Assembly (NCBI GenBank): GCA_030544235.1
Contig: CM060466.1
Location: forward strand, 20,849,575-20,913,574
Direction of reading: 5' to 3'
DNA length: 64,000 nucleotides
DNA from: Lepturacanthus savala
Lineage: Eukaryota; Chordata; Actinopteri; Scombriformes; Trichiuridae
Positions 53,701 to 64,000 of this stretch are shown here, piece after piece. The notes beneath the pieces are model-generated. The model searched no databases, was not told the DNA's origin, and saw only the letters and a program-made list of their open reading frames with translations. Within the stretch, counting starts at the first letter, position 1; each line of letters opens with the position of its first letter. The position numbers and the translations under genes are program-made.

Positions 53701-56666
53701 GCACATGAATTTATTTAATTTAAGATGCCATTTTCCATTTTATATACTGAGGTGAAAAGGAAACGGGATGAGTGAATAAATAAATAAATAAATTGAAAAA
53801 TGAATAAATAAAATAGAAAATCAAGTAAATGTGAACATTAATAAATTATTTTTTGAATTAATTAAAAGGAAAATTTAAAAAATATGGACATTTACTGGTA
53901 TATGTATTTATGTAATAAGTCATTATTTATTTATTCTTGAATATGGCAGTTTCTTCCTCTGTAATTTTGGCCTTGGGTTTCTGTCACTTTCTGTTAACAT
54001 CTTAAAGCACAGATCTTCTTTTTGAGTTTTTGTGACTTTAAGGGTCCTTGACGTGAAAGAGTTTGAAAACCACTGCTTTAAGGTTGTATAATTCATTCTC
54101 ACGCTACAAGCAACAGACAGCCCGTCCCCACCTTCAGGAGTTTGTCCTTCTTGCGTCTCCACTCCTCCCACTCGTTGACGATGCGGCCCCACAGGATCCA
54201 TGTGTCCTCCTCCAGGTGGGACAGGTTGGACGAGGCCGAGGAGCTCGACACCAACGAGGAGCCACTGTTGCGCCGTGAGCCGCTCATGGACCGCATGGAT
54301 TTGGAATCGGCCTCCAGCAACCTGCGGTAAAAGGCCGGGTTTATGAGAACAGGCAGGCTTTAATTAGGAAACAATTATTTCTAATGAAAATAATGGATGG
54401 ATAAAATAAACCCACCGAAGAGTGACAGTGATGCTAAGAAGCCATGGAAGAGGACACTGAAAGGATAGGTGCGGTTTGCACGCAACCTCAGAGGAGAACC
54501 ACAAACCTCAGGGATTATTCCTTTAAAACTACAGACTCTGAAGTCCCATGAGGATGTTACAAATTACTGGCTGGCTCCTGTGTAATTGGACAAACCAAAC
54601 AGACACCTGTATACAGGCATAGTGGCCTTTGATTTGATTACCAGTCAGTCGGACTGACGTCACATATCTATTATGAGTTTTATATGCTCATAAATGGAAA
54701 TCGAGAATTAGATAAGACCAATATATACAAGCATTAAGGTTGTAATTGAGGAACATAGGCCATAATTTGACCAGTGCGGCCACATTTCCAGCATTACATT
54801 TTATCCAAGTTCACCACTCCCTTTATGTAAATTTACAGAGGGGTCAGAAGTGTTGGGTTCCAAGACATAATCATAGATGGATTCTCTTGGCAGCCGAAGT
54901 TCACAGACTGGATCAGACTTTGGACTTCATATGCTGTATTTCTAAAAAATAAATATCCCTGTATCCCTTGGCGTTATCAGGGCTGCAGGACGGCAGGAAA
55001 CAGGCATGATGTGATTAAAAAGGCTGCTTTTTACCCAGAGGGTGACTGGTTTGGTCCTACTTGACCCCAAATGTACGAGTATTTTTAGTCTCTCTCTACT
55101 CTTAGCGCAGCAGTTGACTCATAAAGTATCTCAAGTGTTGCTGTTATTCTATTGAAAGCAGTTCACTTAATCCCACAACAGGGGAACATATGTAGCACAT
55201 TTGTAATTACAGATATTTTCCATGAAAACTCTGGTGCTCCTACCTGTGTGGGATTAATCTTTACCCAACACAGGGATTAAACTGTACCCTTGAAAAGAAA
55301 AGTCATTTTCTAAAACATGACTGAAGCCAGGTGATTACATTTTTAGAGATCATCCCTGGAGAAACAGATCTGGAATGGATTCAATAACGAGCTTGCTGAA
55401 AGGACATTATATAACAAGCAGGGTGCATGTTGGAAGAGAGTTTTACTTTAAATCAAAGGTTACTTGGTTTGGTGACTGAACCCTGCAGTGGACTTGTGAT
55501 GACCATACTGTTATCAGTGCCCTCTTCAATGATTAATGTAAGTATTGTAAGAGTATGAAACTCAGATATAGATACAGGTACGGTTATATATTAATACTGA
55601 TATAGCCTATATCAAAAAACTATTTGTGTATTTGTTGGTTACTTTCTGTCCTTGTTCAATTTCTTTATGCTAACCTCACATATTCACTGTTTTCGAAAAC
55701 ACTAACCTACATACCCACTTTTTTCTTAGCGGTGTGTGTATGTGTAAATATACATTCTAGCACTGCAAAATACAGCATCACACCATTTTTTGCACAATCA
55801 CTGAATGCAGCCTCTGACAATCGCACTCTCGCCCCTGAGGACTTTGAGGCTGTAAAACAGAACAGTTTCAGTAAATGGAACACAGCAGCTGCGGTCTCCA
55901 TGTCCGATGGGAGGAAAAAATAAAAAACAAAAAGAAAACATCTACAGAAACTTCTTGATCCACTACTGCATAATTCACTGATATCTGTCTGTATGCTCAC
56001 TTCAGTCATATTTGCACCAAAATAGGCCTAAATATGCTGCTTCTATCTTAATTCTTACACCCTCAAAAGTTAGATTCAGATTGAAGTATCAATTTAAGAT
56101 CGCTGATATTTCCTTGTGATGTTGATAATCCACAATTATGATTTGAAGGTTTCTCTCTTCAATGTAGTTCTGATTTTCTGGGTGTTTAGCAAGATCTTGT
56201 TTGATTTCATCAAAGTCGTGGTTGGATATTTTTTCAGAAACTGTTTTTTTTTTGTGTACACATGGTGTTCGAGGGATGGGTTTACTAGTAAATTATTTAG
56301 AATTATAAGTCACTTATTAAATATTAACTGGTTGAGTTTGCTACTGAACAACTGTAATTGTAACTGCTTTGTCTCCAAACACAAATTTCATGCCGCTCGA
56401 TAGTGAAAGACGATAAGGACTCACCTGTTTTGCTCCTCCAGTTTGGCCAGCAGCTCCAGTTCATCGGGACTCAAGTTCTCAGAGTCTGCCGGGGAGGCCG
56501 CTGGTGCCGACAGTGCTGCATCATGGGAAGATGAGTCAGGGCTGAGCACCGGGCTGCCCGTCGACGGGGGATCCGGGTCCATGCCGTAAGGGGAGGAAGG
56601 GCACTCGAGCTGAGAGGGAGTCCCGCTGAAGCCCTCTCTCTCTGGGCTGCTGCTGGGTATAGACAT
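38722..56666 (-). CDS. evi5l: EVI5-like TBC-domain Rab GTPase-activating protein, 19 coding exons
   Basis: Minus-strand exons: 56666-56425, 54321-54132, 52077-51853, 51227-51153, 50918-50793, 50643-50500, 50396-50307, 49364-49267, 48916-48856, 48766-48713, 48217-48185, 47236-47096, 44406-44290, 43981-43841, 43756-43580, 43376-43230, 42828-42733, 42626-42531, 39036-38722. All borders are AG/GT and phases agree; the product has 855 residues. It starts MSIPSSSP after an ACCACC context. Order: Ser/Pro-rich N-terminus, LSPDELELLAKLEEQNR, the TBC domain (about 145-380) with Arg finger R195 in IRRDIAR and Gln finger Q232 in YCQG, then a coiled coil of about 370 residues. The C-terminus is acidic, SSDED...DSEGSTDSEAEE, ending GLDN like human EVI5L; that ending and WRRKKDKLLK favour EVI5L over EVI5. 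The family has the dual-finger catalytic site that speeds GTP hydrolysis by Rabs (Rab10 is reported for EVI5L) in vesicle and cilium traffic. The Gfi1-like gene lies downstream on the same strand. Confidence 0.96.
39170..39850. repeat. Dispersed repeat copy split by a SINE
   Basis: In the last evi5l intron. It matches the repeat at 28385-28760 on both sides of the SINE at 39298-39531: CTCAGCTACAACACTA and ATCATCAATATA to the left; TTGATATTTAATTTAGAC, ATCTGTAGTAAAACACA and CAATATTCTAACTAGA to the right. A 22-base tandem duplication with AATGTCCTTTTTAAACATTG lies near 39600-39645. Confidence 0.6.
39298..39531 (+). mobile_element. tRNA-headed SINE, 3'-truncated copy
   Basis: Same family as 21804-22168: GGTGGCGCAGGGGTTAGCGC, the B-box-like GGTTCAAGACC and TGGAGTTTGCATGTTCTCC. 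It stops after GTGTGAGTGTGTGAGTAAATG, without the LINE-like tail. No target-site duplication is evident. It is antisense to evi5l, in its last intron. Confidence 0.8.
42485..42525. repeat. CA/TG dinucleotide tract in an evi5l intron
   Basis: CA-rich then TG-rich run, only a few bases from the donor of the exon at 42626-42531. Confidence 0.75.
44488..44552 (-). mobile_element. Degraded SINE fragment
   Basis: GGACTGTGGGAGAAGGGCCTTGAACCTGCC...TTCTTGCTGTGAGGCAACAGC is the antisense head of the same SINE with a large internal deletion, in an evi5l intron. Confidence 0.7.
46600..46690 (+). mobile_element. Possible LINE 3' tail fragment
   Basis: TTTCCTGATGGAACCTCCCAAAGGATCAATAAAGTCATATCTGACTCTAA has the TTTCCC..GGGATCAATAAAGT ending followed by a short repeat, typical of LINE 3' ends in fish. 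No coding part is kept. In an evi5l intron. Confidence 0.4.
47393..47810. repeat. Foldback-type repeat with a 42-base hairpin
   Basis: Starts AGATAGTTTGACATTTTGGGAAC and ends with ATGATAGTAGTATCAATCTT, with inner words CCAGTTAACATGCTAA, GAGCTTTAGG and TAGCTTCATGAACATGAAG. These are recognisable as the common fish foldback repeat seen also at 18126 and 36310. It lies in the evi5l intron between exons 48217-48185 and 47236-47096. Confidence 0.6.
47459..47549. repeat. Near-perfect hairpin, 42-base arms, 7-base loop
   Basis: Arms 47459-47500 and 47508-47549 are reverse complements at 39 of 42 positions. In the evi5l-sense RNA two of the three differences become G-U pairs and one becomes an A-C mismatch, giving an almost unbroken 42-bp stem. 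A third partial copy (GCTAAGGTAACCAGCT) follows at 47551-47566. Confidence 0.85.
49715..49850. repeat. Common teleost ACTTTATTTATATAGCAC repeat
   Basis: Contains AAAACTTTATTTATATAGCAC followed by CACAATGTGCTTAAAAGTC and an A-rich stretch with AACTTAAACAATATAGAA, typical of a very abundant fish interspersed repeat. In an evi5l intron. Confidence 0.5.
52270..52330. repeat. Terminal fragment of the foldback-type repeat
   Basis: TTTAAAGGGATAGTTCAACATTTTT is the outer end of the family seen complete near 47400. Only the end is kept; it lies in the intron upstream of exon 52077-51853. Confidence 0.5.
53560..54083 (-). mobile_element. hAT-like non-autonomous element, copy related to 561-1047
   Basis: On the minus strand it begins near AAGCAGTGGTTTTCAAACTC, then TTTCACGTCAAGGACCC, CAGAAACCCAAGGCC and a long AATAAATAAAT-rich body with CACATTTACTTGATTTTC and AAATTCATGTGCAAAG. 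The copy at 561-1047 has the same words in the same order. It ends about 48 bases from the evi5l exon 54321-54132. Confidence 0.65.
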
Positions 56667-56732
56667 GGTGGTGAGGATGGGGTGGGATGGGTGAAGCAGT
56701 GTGGGTGTGGATGGATAGAGGGTCTCCCAGTG

Positions 56733-56831
56733 TCACTGCTGGTCTCCCTCCGCACTGAGCCTGGCTGTCACCTGACTGGCCACCTGGCTGCCCACGGAGC
56801 CAATATGATCAGAGGTCTTCAAACCTGCCAT
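56733..56831 (-). other. Upstream open reading frame or hidden 5' exon of evi5l
   Basis: An ATG at 56831 opens a 32-codon frame ending TGA at 56733, 66 bases before the evi5l start. It encodes SVGSQVASQVTAR, which resembles the SQMASQVASP segment near the N-terminus of EVI5. Inside it AGTCAG|gtgaca could act as a donor and GGCAG|GTTTG as an acceptor. It may be a uORF in the 5' UTR or a relic or alternative of an EVI5-type first exon. Confidence 0.4.
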
Positions 56832-59800
56832 GGATGTAGAGAAGATAGATAATTTAAAAAATGAGCTGCAGATAATGTGTCATCACCACAACCTATGTGT
56901 TCCAATATGTCCACAAACTGTAGAATATCTTTTATTTTTCACAAGTTCAAGTCACTCATAGTTTGATATTCAAAGCAGCATGAGTTTGTTCTACTGAAAA
57001 TTACTATTTTGTAGAGGTAGAAAAGCTGTTTCAATGATATAACCTGAGGTTTAATGTGAGATTTTCAAGGCTTAATTTGTAAATATTGTAACATTAAATG
57101 ATTTGAAAATACACGTAAATATCTTTCAATCAACTAATCGAATAATCGACTAGCCATTGTGGCTTGAAAATATCTGAAACATCTTCTAGTATAATGCCAA
57201 ATGATTAAACAGCACCACAAAATACAGCTTCCAAATGACCATACAGAGGAAACAAATAGCTTCAAAAAGTTAATATTCAATGCAGCAATGTTGTATTTGA
57301 CTGCATTAATATTCAGCAATAAGTATATCGTAATCAAACCTATTAAGAAATGAAGTATGCTTTATTTAGTCAGTCAGTCAGTCAGTCATTTTCTATACCT
57401 GCATATTCCTCATTATGGTTGCAGTCAAATCCCAGTGCGTTACAGCGAGAGGCAGGGATACACCCCAGATGGTCGCCAGCCAATTGTGGGGCACACACAC
57501 CATTTACTCACACACTCACACCTACGGGCATGTTTTTGGACTGTGGGAGGAAGCTGGAGTACCCGGTGAAAACCCACGCAGACACGGGGAGAACATGCAA
57601 ACTCCACAAGGTCCTGAACCTGCGACCTTCTTGCTGTGAGGCAACAGCGCTAACCCCTGCGCCACCGTGTCACCCATGCTTTATTCATGGACATGTAAAT
57701 TGTTTGCACTTCCAGTTTGATCACTCATCTAAAAATTTGCAGGAGCAAAGATGTGACATTTCATGTTAGGGTAAACGAAAAAGAACAAGTAAATTCAGAG
57801 CATGCTGGTCTGATTGACACAGAGATGCCGACGCGGCCCTTAGTCACTGAGGTGACATCATCCTGACTGAGAACATCATGGTCAGTGGCTGCAGACACAC
57901 TCTGCCATCGGAGCTGCTTCTTTTCACACTAAAACAGACAGTTGCTCAAGGACAAACCACCACCGCTGATGTAATTTGACTTTACAGTGAAACCCCTAAT
58001 GAGAGTCAACCTGTCATCCCTGTCAAAACCACACAGAGCGCTTATCACTAATGATCCAATACCCTTTCGCTCAATTAACATCACGCTGTACGGCTTTCAA
58101 AAGGGCTGAGCCATTGTCACTCCTCCTCCTGAGATTAATGAGCACTCCGTGATGGTGATAAAAACATGAGTGCAAACAGCTGGAGAATTTATTAAAAACC
58201 TGCCAGATTAAAAAGAGCCGATGAATAATGGAGTGAGTTGGGAGAGAACGCAGATATGTGACAGAGCTCCTAAAGAGCAGATAGTAGAGTTAAGGAAGCT
58301 TTTAATTGTTATTGTAAACTGAGATGTGATTTCACACTAATAAAAAAGCTTTTTTCCCCCCAACGTAGGGGAAACTGATGCAATGACACAGTTTTGGCTG
58401 AAGGCATCGCGGATACTTTCTTGTTCGATGGGGCGCTTTAAAAAAAGGATGAAAAAGACAAACAAGGTGTGTGTGGTGTGAACTTGATTGGCTTCCAGTG
58501 ATTAAAAGTGTGCAAAGGGACAGGCATTTGTGTGCTGAGTGCAACATTCATCTCACTAATGTTAGATAGCATATATAGACTCTACGCTTTGCTTTTCCTC
58601 CATATTCATCTTTTCCAATCCATGCATAAATATAGACAGATGAACATGAGGGGACAGTGTGAAGACTTTACACATGCCAGAGGAAAACAAACATCCCAGA
58701 GATTGGCTGCATGTGACAGCTATTAGAGCTACTTAACAGAGAAAAAAATAAGGTTGAAGACTAAATATGCACACTCTGTATACACAAGCAAACTCTCCCT
58801 GAGCTGCAGCACGGAATCAAGAGAGGTGACCAGGAGGAGAAGTTGACATTGGTGAAATGAGCCCGAGGCCGAGCTGCTGCTGCTTTGTTAAGGGGAGCGA
58901 AATGTGGAGCTACAGTCCCCTTAGTCCTCTTCTGCATTATGGATGGCAGCTCCTTTACTGGAGGACACACACTCAGAATGAACTAAGAATAACTCAAGAA
59001 CAGATCTGACAAATGTGCGAATTTTTAAAATGTTTTCAGATGCAAAAGTGCTTTGCATGGAAATACACAATTAAAAGGACTAGAAATAGAAATAAAAAGG
59101 GTTGATGAATTACAATCAGCAGAGCAGAGGCACTTTAACAAGCGCACTAGTATAAGAAGCAATGAATGAATCGGAGCCTTTGTTAACCAAAAGCCCGTCT
59201 GAGTAAAAAAAAAAACGTCTTCAGCTGCATCATAAAGCCTTCACGGGAATCAAGGGATCGCAAGGCGTGTTTCCATAAATAAGGGAGGAACAGCTTGAAA
59301 AAACACAGCCACCTCTGGTTTGGGGGACAGCCAGTAATGATTGGTCAGATGACCCGAGCATATGATGCAGACGTACGCAGCAAAACAAGGAGAAAAGAAA
59401 GAAAAATAGCCTACAGGAAACAAGAGGAGAGGAGAGGAGAGAGGAGAGAGGAGCATAATAACAGTCTGAATAGAGAAAACACTACATGGGGACGGGACAA
59501 GGCCGACATTCATGCAGAGCAACCGGCCCGTTCAAAAGAGCCATTAACAAGCCAATGAGACCAATGGCATTTGTAAAAAAGACTCAATCCAAAGACAGAT
59601 TTGAATGAACATCCTCTCTTACAAAAAATCAAACCAATTTCACCAAAGTAAGCTCATAATGACAGAACAGGCTTTCCGAGACACTGTAGTTATCTCGTCA
59701 ACTTAATCGGATAACCTCTCTGTAGCTGAATTTACTGCAACGATTCACAGGGCCGATAAATGGCGGCCGTCTGCCTTTTCTTTTCAGACTGAAATCCTCT

Positions 59801-62800
59801 GACAGACGGGTGAGCCTCAGGCAGTGGCTCATCCGTCCTGTCAATCAAACCTTCACTTCAATCCCAGCACTGAGGCTAAAGCTGAGGTTAGTTGGCAGGT
59901 CATAACTGTACTAGACACTCGTCAATGTTTTCACCTTCTCATCGTTACCAGTGAGTAGACAGCACGGTTGAACAGATCCTGGTCAGTTTAAAAAAAAAAA
60001 AACAAAAAAAAAACTTTACACCAAAAGTCAGAAGCAAACGAAGAATAATCTAACGTCTCTGCTTTATGACAAGAGTTCAAATTTCAGAGAAATGTACAAC
60101 TCTCGCTTCCAGATTTTCATTTGGTGGGATCCACTGAGTTTAAATTATTGTAGAGGGCAATCTACTGCAGCTGCACACTGGCATTCAAGCTAACAGAGTA
60201 TGTTTTTCCACTCAGCTGCAACAATCATCTTTTCTTTTTTTTTTTTACTAAGAATGATGAAATTTTCTGCAATATTCAACAGAACGGTATAGACTGTATG
60301 TGAATTCTAGCTGGAATGGCTTGTGAGACATTGACATTTTAAATATAAATGCCTACTTCTAAAATCCAAGAGAGTCACAGTGCAATAGTAGTTGAAGCTA
60401 CTATATAATGGCACTTTTCTGCATTAATTGAGACAAGATAAAATAAAAATATCGCTTCAAACAAGACTGAGCTAAACATTTTCACCTTTTACCTCATTCC
60501 TCTAAACTAACTGCTTCAGACTTCTTCAAACTAACAGCTTTATGCATGTATTTCCTCCAGACATACCACCTTCTACATATTGCATGTCCACCATGTTCCA
60601 CCAAGTGCTTCCCTATTGCATAGATATCTATGACAGATAACAACCACGTTTGTTTCTCACAGCATTGCAGGTTTTGAAGAGTGACACAAAATAATTGCAA
60701 AATGGCACAAAGACACATCCATCTGTATTTCAACTTAAAAAAGAAGACTAAACTATTGGTACAATCAAAAAAAAGAAAAAAAAATAGGTCATTAGAGCAA
60801 ACGGATATCTGTGTTAATAATAGTGCTGGTAATTTTCTATGTTTTTCATGCAGTCAACAAATCTCATGTGTGGAGGCAAACCAACAATGGAACCTTCCTC
60901 CTGTTATAATCTATACTCTGTTATTACTTTTCTAAATACACTATTGTAACTCATTTTTTGTGTCAAGCAACATATCACCCAGTGCAGCATTGTGGATTGT
61001 TATATAGTTTCTGGTCTACAGCACAGAAAACCATGACACATCAGACTTTGAATACACACAAAATACTTTTTAGGAGAAACCGGAGCATTGTTAGAATGCC
61101 TCAGCACATTCAATGCCCAACATCATCGAATGAAAAAAACACCACCGTAGCTTTTAGTGGTGACAGCACACAAGCAGAGATGATCCAGAGGTCTCAACAC
61201 TACACAGAGATATTAAGCTGTGTCATTGCGGTTAGACAACACTGTAAAAGGTGTGAGTCATGCAGGACTACAGCAGTGTGGCAATGAAGTGGAAGTTATT
61301 TTCCGCTCTCCTTCTCACTCGGTACACACACACACACACGAAGGACAATGTGAAGGTCTCTGTCACAGCAAAACAAACCAGGGTGGCTGTTGTGTATATG
61401 ACAGCAGCTGTGCACTGGCATGTCTATTTGCATGTTGTAACACACGCTTTCAATTTCTGTGTCATTGTGTGACCTGTGTACCGAGTGTGTGCACTGTTTT
61501 GAGTGTATGTATGTTTATGTCTCTCCTAGACCGATATCTCCAAGCACAATTATCATATTGTCTACGCCTGGATGGATCCTCTTGGTGCTCTCCCTGTCTA
61601 CAGAAACAGGCAGTGCTATTGTTTCCATCCTCTGACCCCTAACCACCCCCACACACACACATACACACACATACTACTTCCAGTTACCCAACACGAACCC
61701 ACGTCGCCTTTGCCCCTTCGTGATTTTGAATGTTGCGTCCATGTTTCGCATGCTAACCTTGATGCTGAATGCGTCTGATTTACACAAGTGCGAGTGTTTG
61801 GATGTCCCCGTCTGGGTTTGATGACAGTGTGAGCCAGCGTGGGCCACTGAAAAAATAAAAGAAACAAAAAGAAGAAAAAAAACAGAAGGAGGAGTATGAC
61901 ACGCTATTGCAGAAATACTGTGATGGAAACCATTTCCAGGGGAATGTTTAAAAGGAGAATAAAAACTTAAAGCATTTTTAATTTTCCGACCTCGCTGATG
62001 GGTCCTCCCGTCCCTTTACTCCCCCTCACCCCTCCACCAGGGTGTGCGTGTGTGTCTTGCCCTCAGGCCCCTGCAGCCCTGACATCAAGGGCGACCACTT
62101 TGTTAATCTGTAGCTACTAAACTCGCTGTTGTTCCGACTCATGATCTCATGTTTGGCCTCTGACACGTGGACTGCTCATTTCCACACTATTCATCTACTG
62201 TACCCACTGTCCTTGTGACTGCTGCTGAGCGTCCCATTGTAAATGGAAGGATGTGTTTTTGTTTTTTTTTGCTCGAAGCACTCTCCCTCGCTGTTTCTGA
62301 AAGCCACAACAGGGATGAGAATGATTCCACAAACTAATCAATGCATGGAATTAGTCCTCGCTGCACTGATGCACACATATTGACGAATTAAACACATACC
62401 GCGTATTGTGCAAAAAGAAAATGATGTGTAAAGCGGATGCTAATCAATTTGTGTATGATAAAAGATGGCTTTCTAATGACTTTACAGCATCCGCCTAAGT
62501 TAATCTACAGTAAATGTGAACACTGTTTGCTGAGGGAACACAGTGGCTCATGTTCATATGGTTGTGTACCTATTAGCTCGGAGGAACATTAGGCTTCCAG
62601 CAGCATCATTACAGTAACAACAATCTGTCCTCCAAGCAGCCCTCATGCATCAACTGCACTGTACAGATGATTGAGATGTAATGGCTTACTCACGATTGTG
62701 CAACGCGCAGATGTTTCCTGAATTTTGTCCATTGCGAACTAACTGCGATATTGACACATTCAGTGACCCAGACAATTAATGTTTTCCAGACTTTGTTCCC

Positions 62801-64000
62801 TAAATCTAAATCTACATCTACTGACTATGTTCACTTTATATGACTCATGCTTTCCTGCTCTAAATTTAGTTAGTATCCCTACTCCAGATGATTTGGTTCC
62901 CCTGAGTGCCACTGCGAGAGGAAATTGTCCAGGAACAGCCATACCCACAACCCATCAATTACTTTAAAGTACATATGACTATTTTGCCCTTTTTCTACTA
63001 CTGAATGATCAGTGAAACAGTCCTTATCCTGACCAGATTAGTTAATATACATAAGAGACCACTTTTTTTTAAATCAGCATCTCTACATGTATTCCAGCCA
63101 TTCCATGCCGCCGACTGTTGTATTGCAACACATGCACACCTCATTCTGATTAAAAGGGAACTGATTAGGTGAAACCTGAACCAAGACTTGTGGAGAGCAT
63201 GGCAAGATGCATGAAAGCTCTGATTAAAAATAAGGGTTATTGCACCAAAGGATGATTTCTGAACTCTCCTTGAGCGTAAACATTAATATTATGTTGTTTT
63301 AATGTTCTTGTGTCTTTGTATTGTTTGAGTTCTGAAAACATTGTTTCCTTTTTGTTATTTTGGCCATTTGTCATTTTCTGCAAATAAATGCTCCTTTTTA
63401 TTTGGAGTTTGGGGGAAATATAGTTTATGGACTCAAAAATTTTCCTTTGCCCAAACACATACAGAGAAGTAGTAAAATCAGAAAAACTAAACAAGAAAGA
63501 TGACTGTACTAACATCAGAATGGGATAACATGAACCCGCCATGGAGGATACAAACATTGCACGTAGCCACTGCTTAATGTGATGCTAAAGCAACGACTGA
63601 TATTACTTTTCCTCTTGCATCCATTAAATTATCTCTTGATTTCACTCTTTCCCCCGGAGCGCTGTCTCAAACACTGATCAGTAACCGAGCTGCTGCTTAA
63701 TCACCCGTTCTGATTGCAAACATCTGTTGTTTGCCTTTAAAATAGATGTGAGAAGAAACAGTGAAACGCCACGGACTCACAAACATCTTAAATTAGGTTC
63801 ATTGGATATTCCTTTTTTGCATGCTTGTATTCTTGTAATTCCTAACCATCTAAAGCTTCCTGGGGAAATGGAAAAATACTCAAGCTTTCTGGTAGTAGGA
63901 CACTATGTGCAGGCGATTACAGAATCAATGCTTTAGGGATTTTACATTACTTTTACCACATTTACATACATTTGAATATAAAACTAGAAAATTAAAACCC
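56832..64000. other. Upstream region of evi5l, no coding exon recognised
   Basis: Probably 5' UTR introns and promoter-distal sequence of evi5l, or intergenic DNA. I saw no protein family match and no obvious CpG-island promoter. Present are a repeat end with CAACTAATCGAATAATCGACTAG near 57125, one SINE (57367-57675), a GAGAG-rich stretch (about 59423-59452) and CA tracts (about 61322-61340 and 61648-61670). Confidence 0.5.
57357..57685 (-). mobile_element. tRNA-headed SINE with (TGAC)n tail and 10-base target-site duplication
   Basis: The body, 57367-57675, reads on the minus strand GGGTGACACGGTGGCGCAGG...GGTTCAGGACC...TATAGAAAATGACTGACTGAC. It is bracketed by ATGCTTTATT at 57357-57366 and 57676-57685. 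Relative to the 21804 copy it lacks about 27 bases in the middle, between two GCA triplets, which suggests a microhomology deletion. Confidence 0.85.

Noticed and set aside
57350..57769. 139-codon frame near the right end
   Set aside because: It translates the antisense of a SINE; the same artefact appears in the other copies.
61220..61642. 140-codon plus-strand frame
   Set aside because: Cysteine-rich translation of CA/TG-rich DNA with no domain or exon borders; no similarity I recognise.

Overview
This window is vertebrate nuclear DNA, almost certainly from a teleost fish. Genes are split into many short exons with GT-AG introns. The proteins are vertebrate families, and one of them, a goose-type lysozyme starting MGYG without a signal peptide, has the form typical of fish. 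The non-coding sequence is full of repeat types common in ray-finned fishes. I joined exons by hand using reading-phase continuity, splice consensus and remembered family sequence; no database search was possible.

Five protein genes are supported. (1) mcoln1, minus strand, 12191 down to 325: thirteen coding exons of the lysosomal cation channel mucolipin-1/TRPML1; the last few C-terminal codons lie at or beyond the left edge. (2) A pglyrp2-type peptidoglycan amidase, plus strand, 15759-19325, five exons, 489 aa. (3) A g-type lysozyme, plus strand, 24174-26219, five exons, 193 aa. (4) A Gfi1-family SNAG zinc-finger repressor, minus strand, 29912-26869, five exons, 319 aa, divergent and without the usual second zinc finger. 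(5) evi5l, minus strand, 56666-38722, nineteen coding exons, 855 aa, a TBC-domain Rab GAP with a long coiled coil.

Layout: mcoln1 and pglyrp2 are divergent, with 3.6 kb between their start codons. That interval holds E-box/CLEAR-type motifs, including one perfect GTCACGTGAC. The amidase and the lysozyme follow each other on the plus strand, so two enzymes that attack different bonds of bacterial peptidoglycan are neighbours. The lysozyme converges on the Gfi1-like gene, which lies downstream of evi5l on the same strand. This repeats the EVI5-GFI1 order of human 1p22, while the mcoln1/evi5l pairing recalls human 19p13. The zinc-finger gene is therefore best read as a Gfi1 paralogue kept beside evi5l in fish.

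The remaining sequence is introns, intergenic DNA and mobile-element remains: tRNA-like SINEs (two with intact target-site duplications), a LINE 3' end, a Tc1-like 3' end, hAT-like and foldback elements (one with a nested MITE), microsatellites and several strong inverted repeats. From about 56.8 kb to the right end I see no convincing coding exon. I see no rRNA, true tRNA gene, CRISPR or prokaryotic feature, and no previously undescribed multi-gene system. The best leads are the CLEAR motifs, the paired peptidoglycan hydrolases, the finger-loss Gfi1 paralogue and the upstream reading frame of evi5l.
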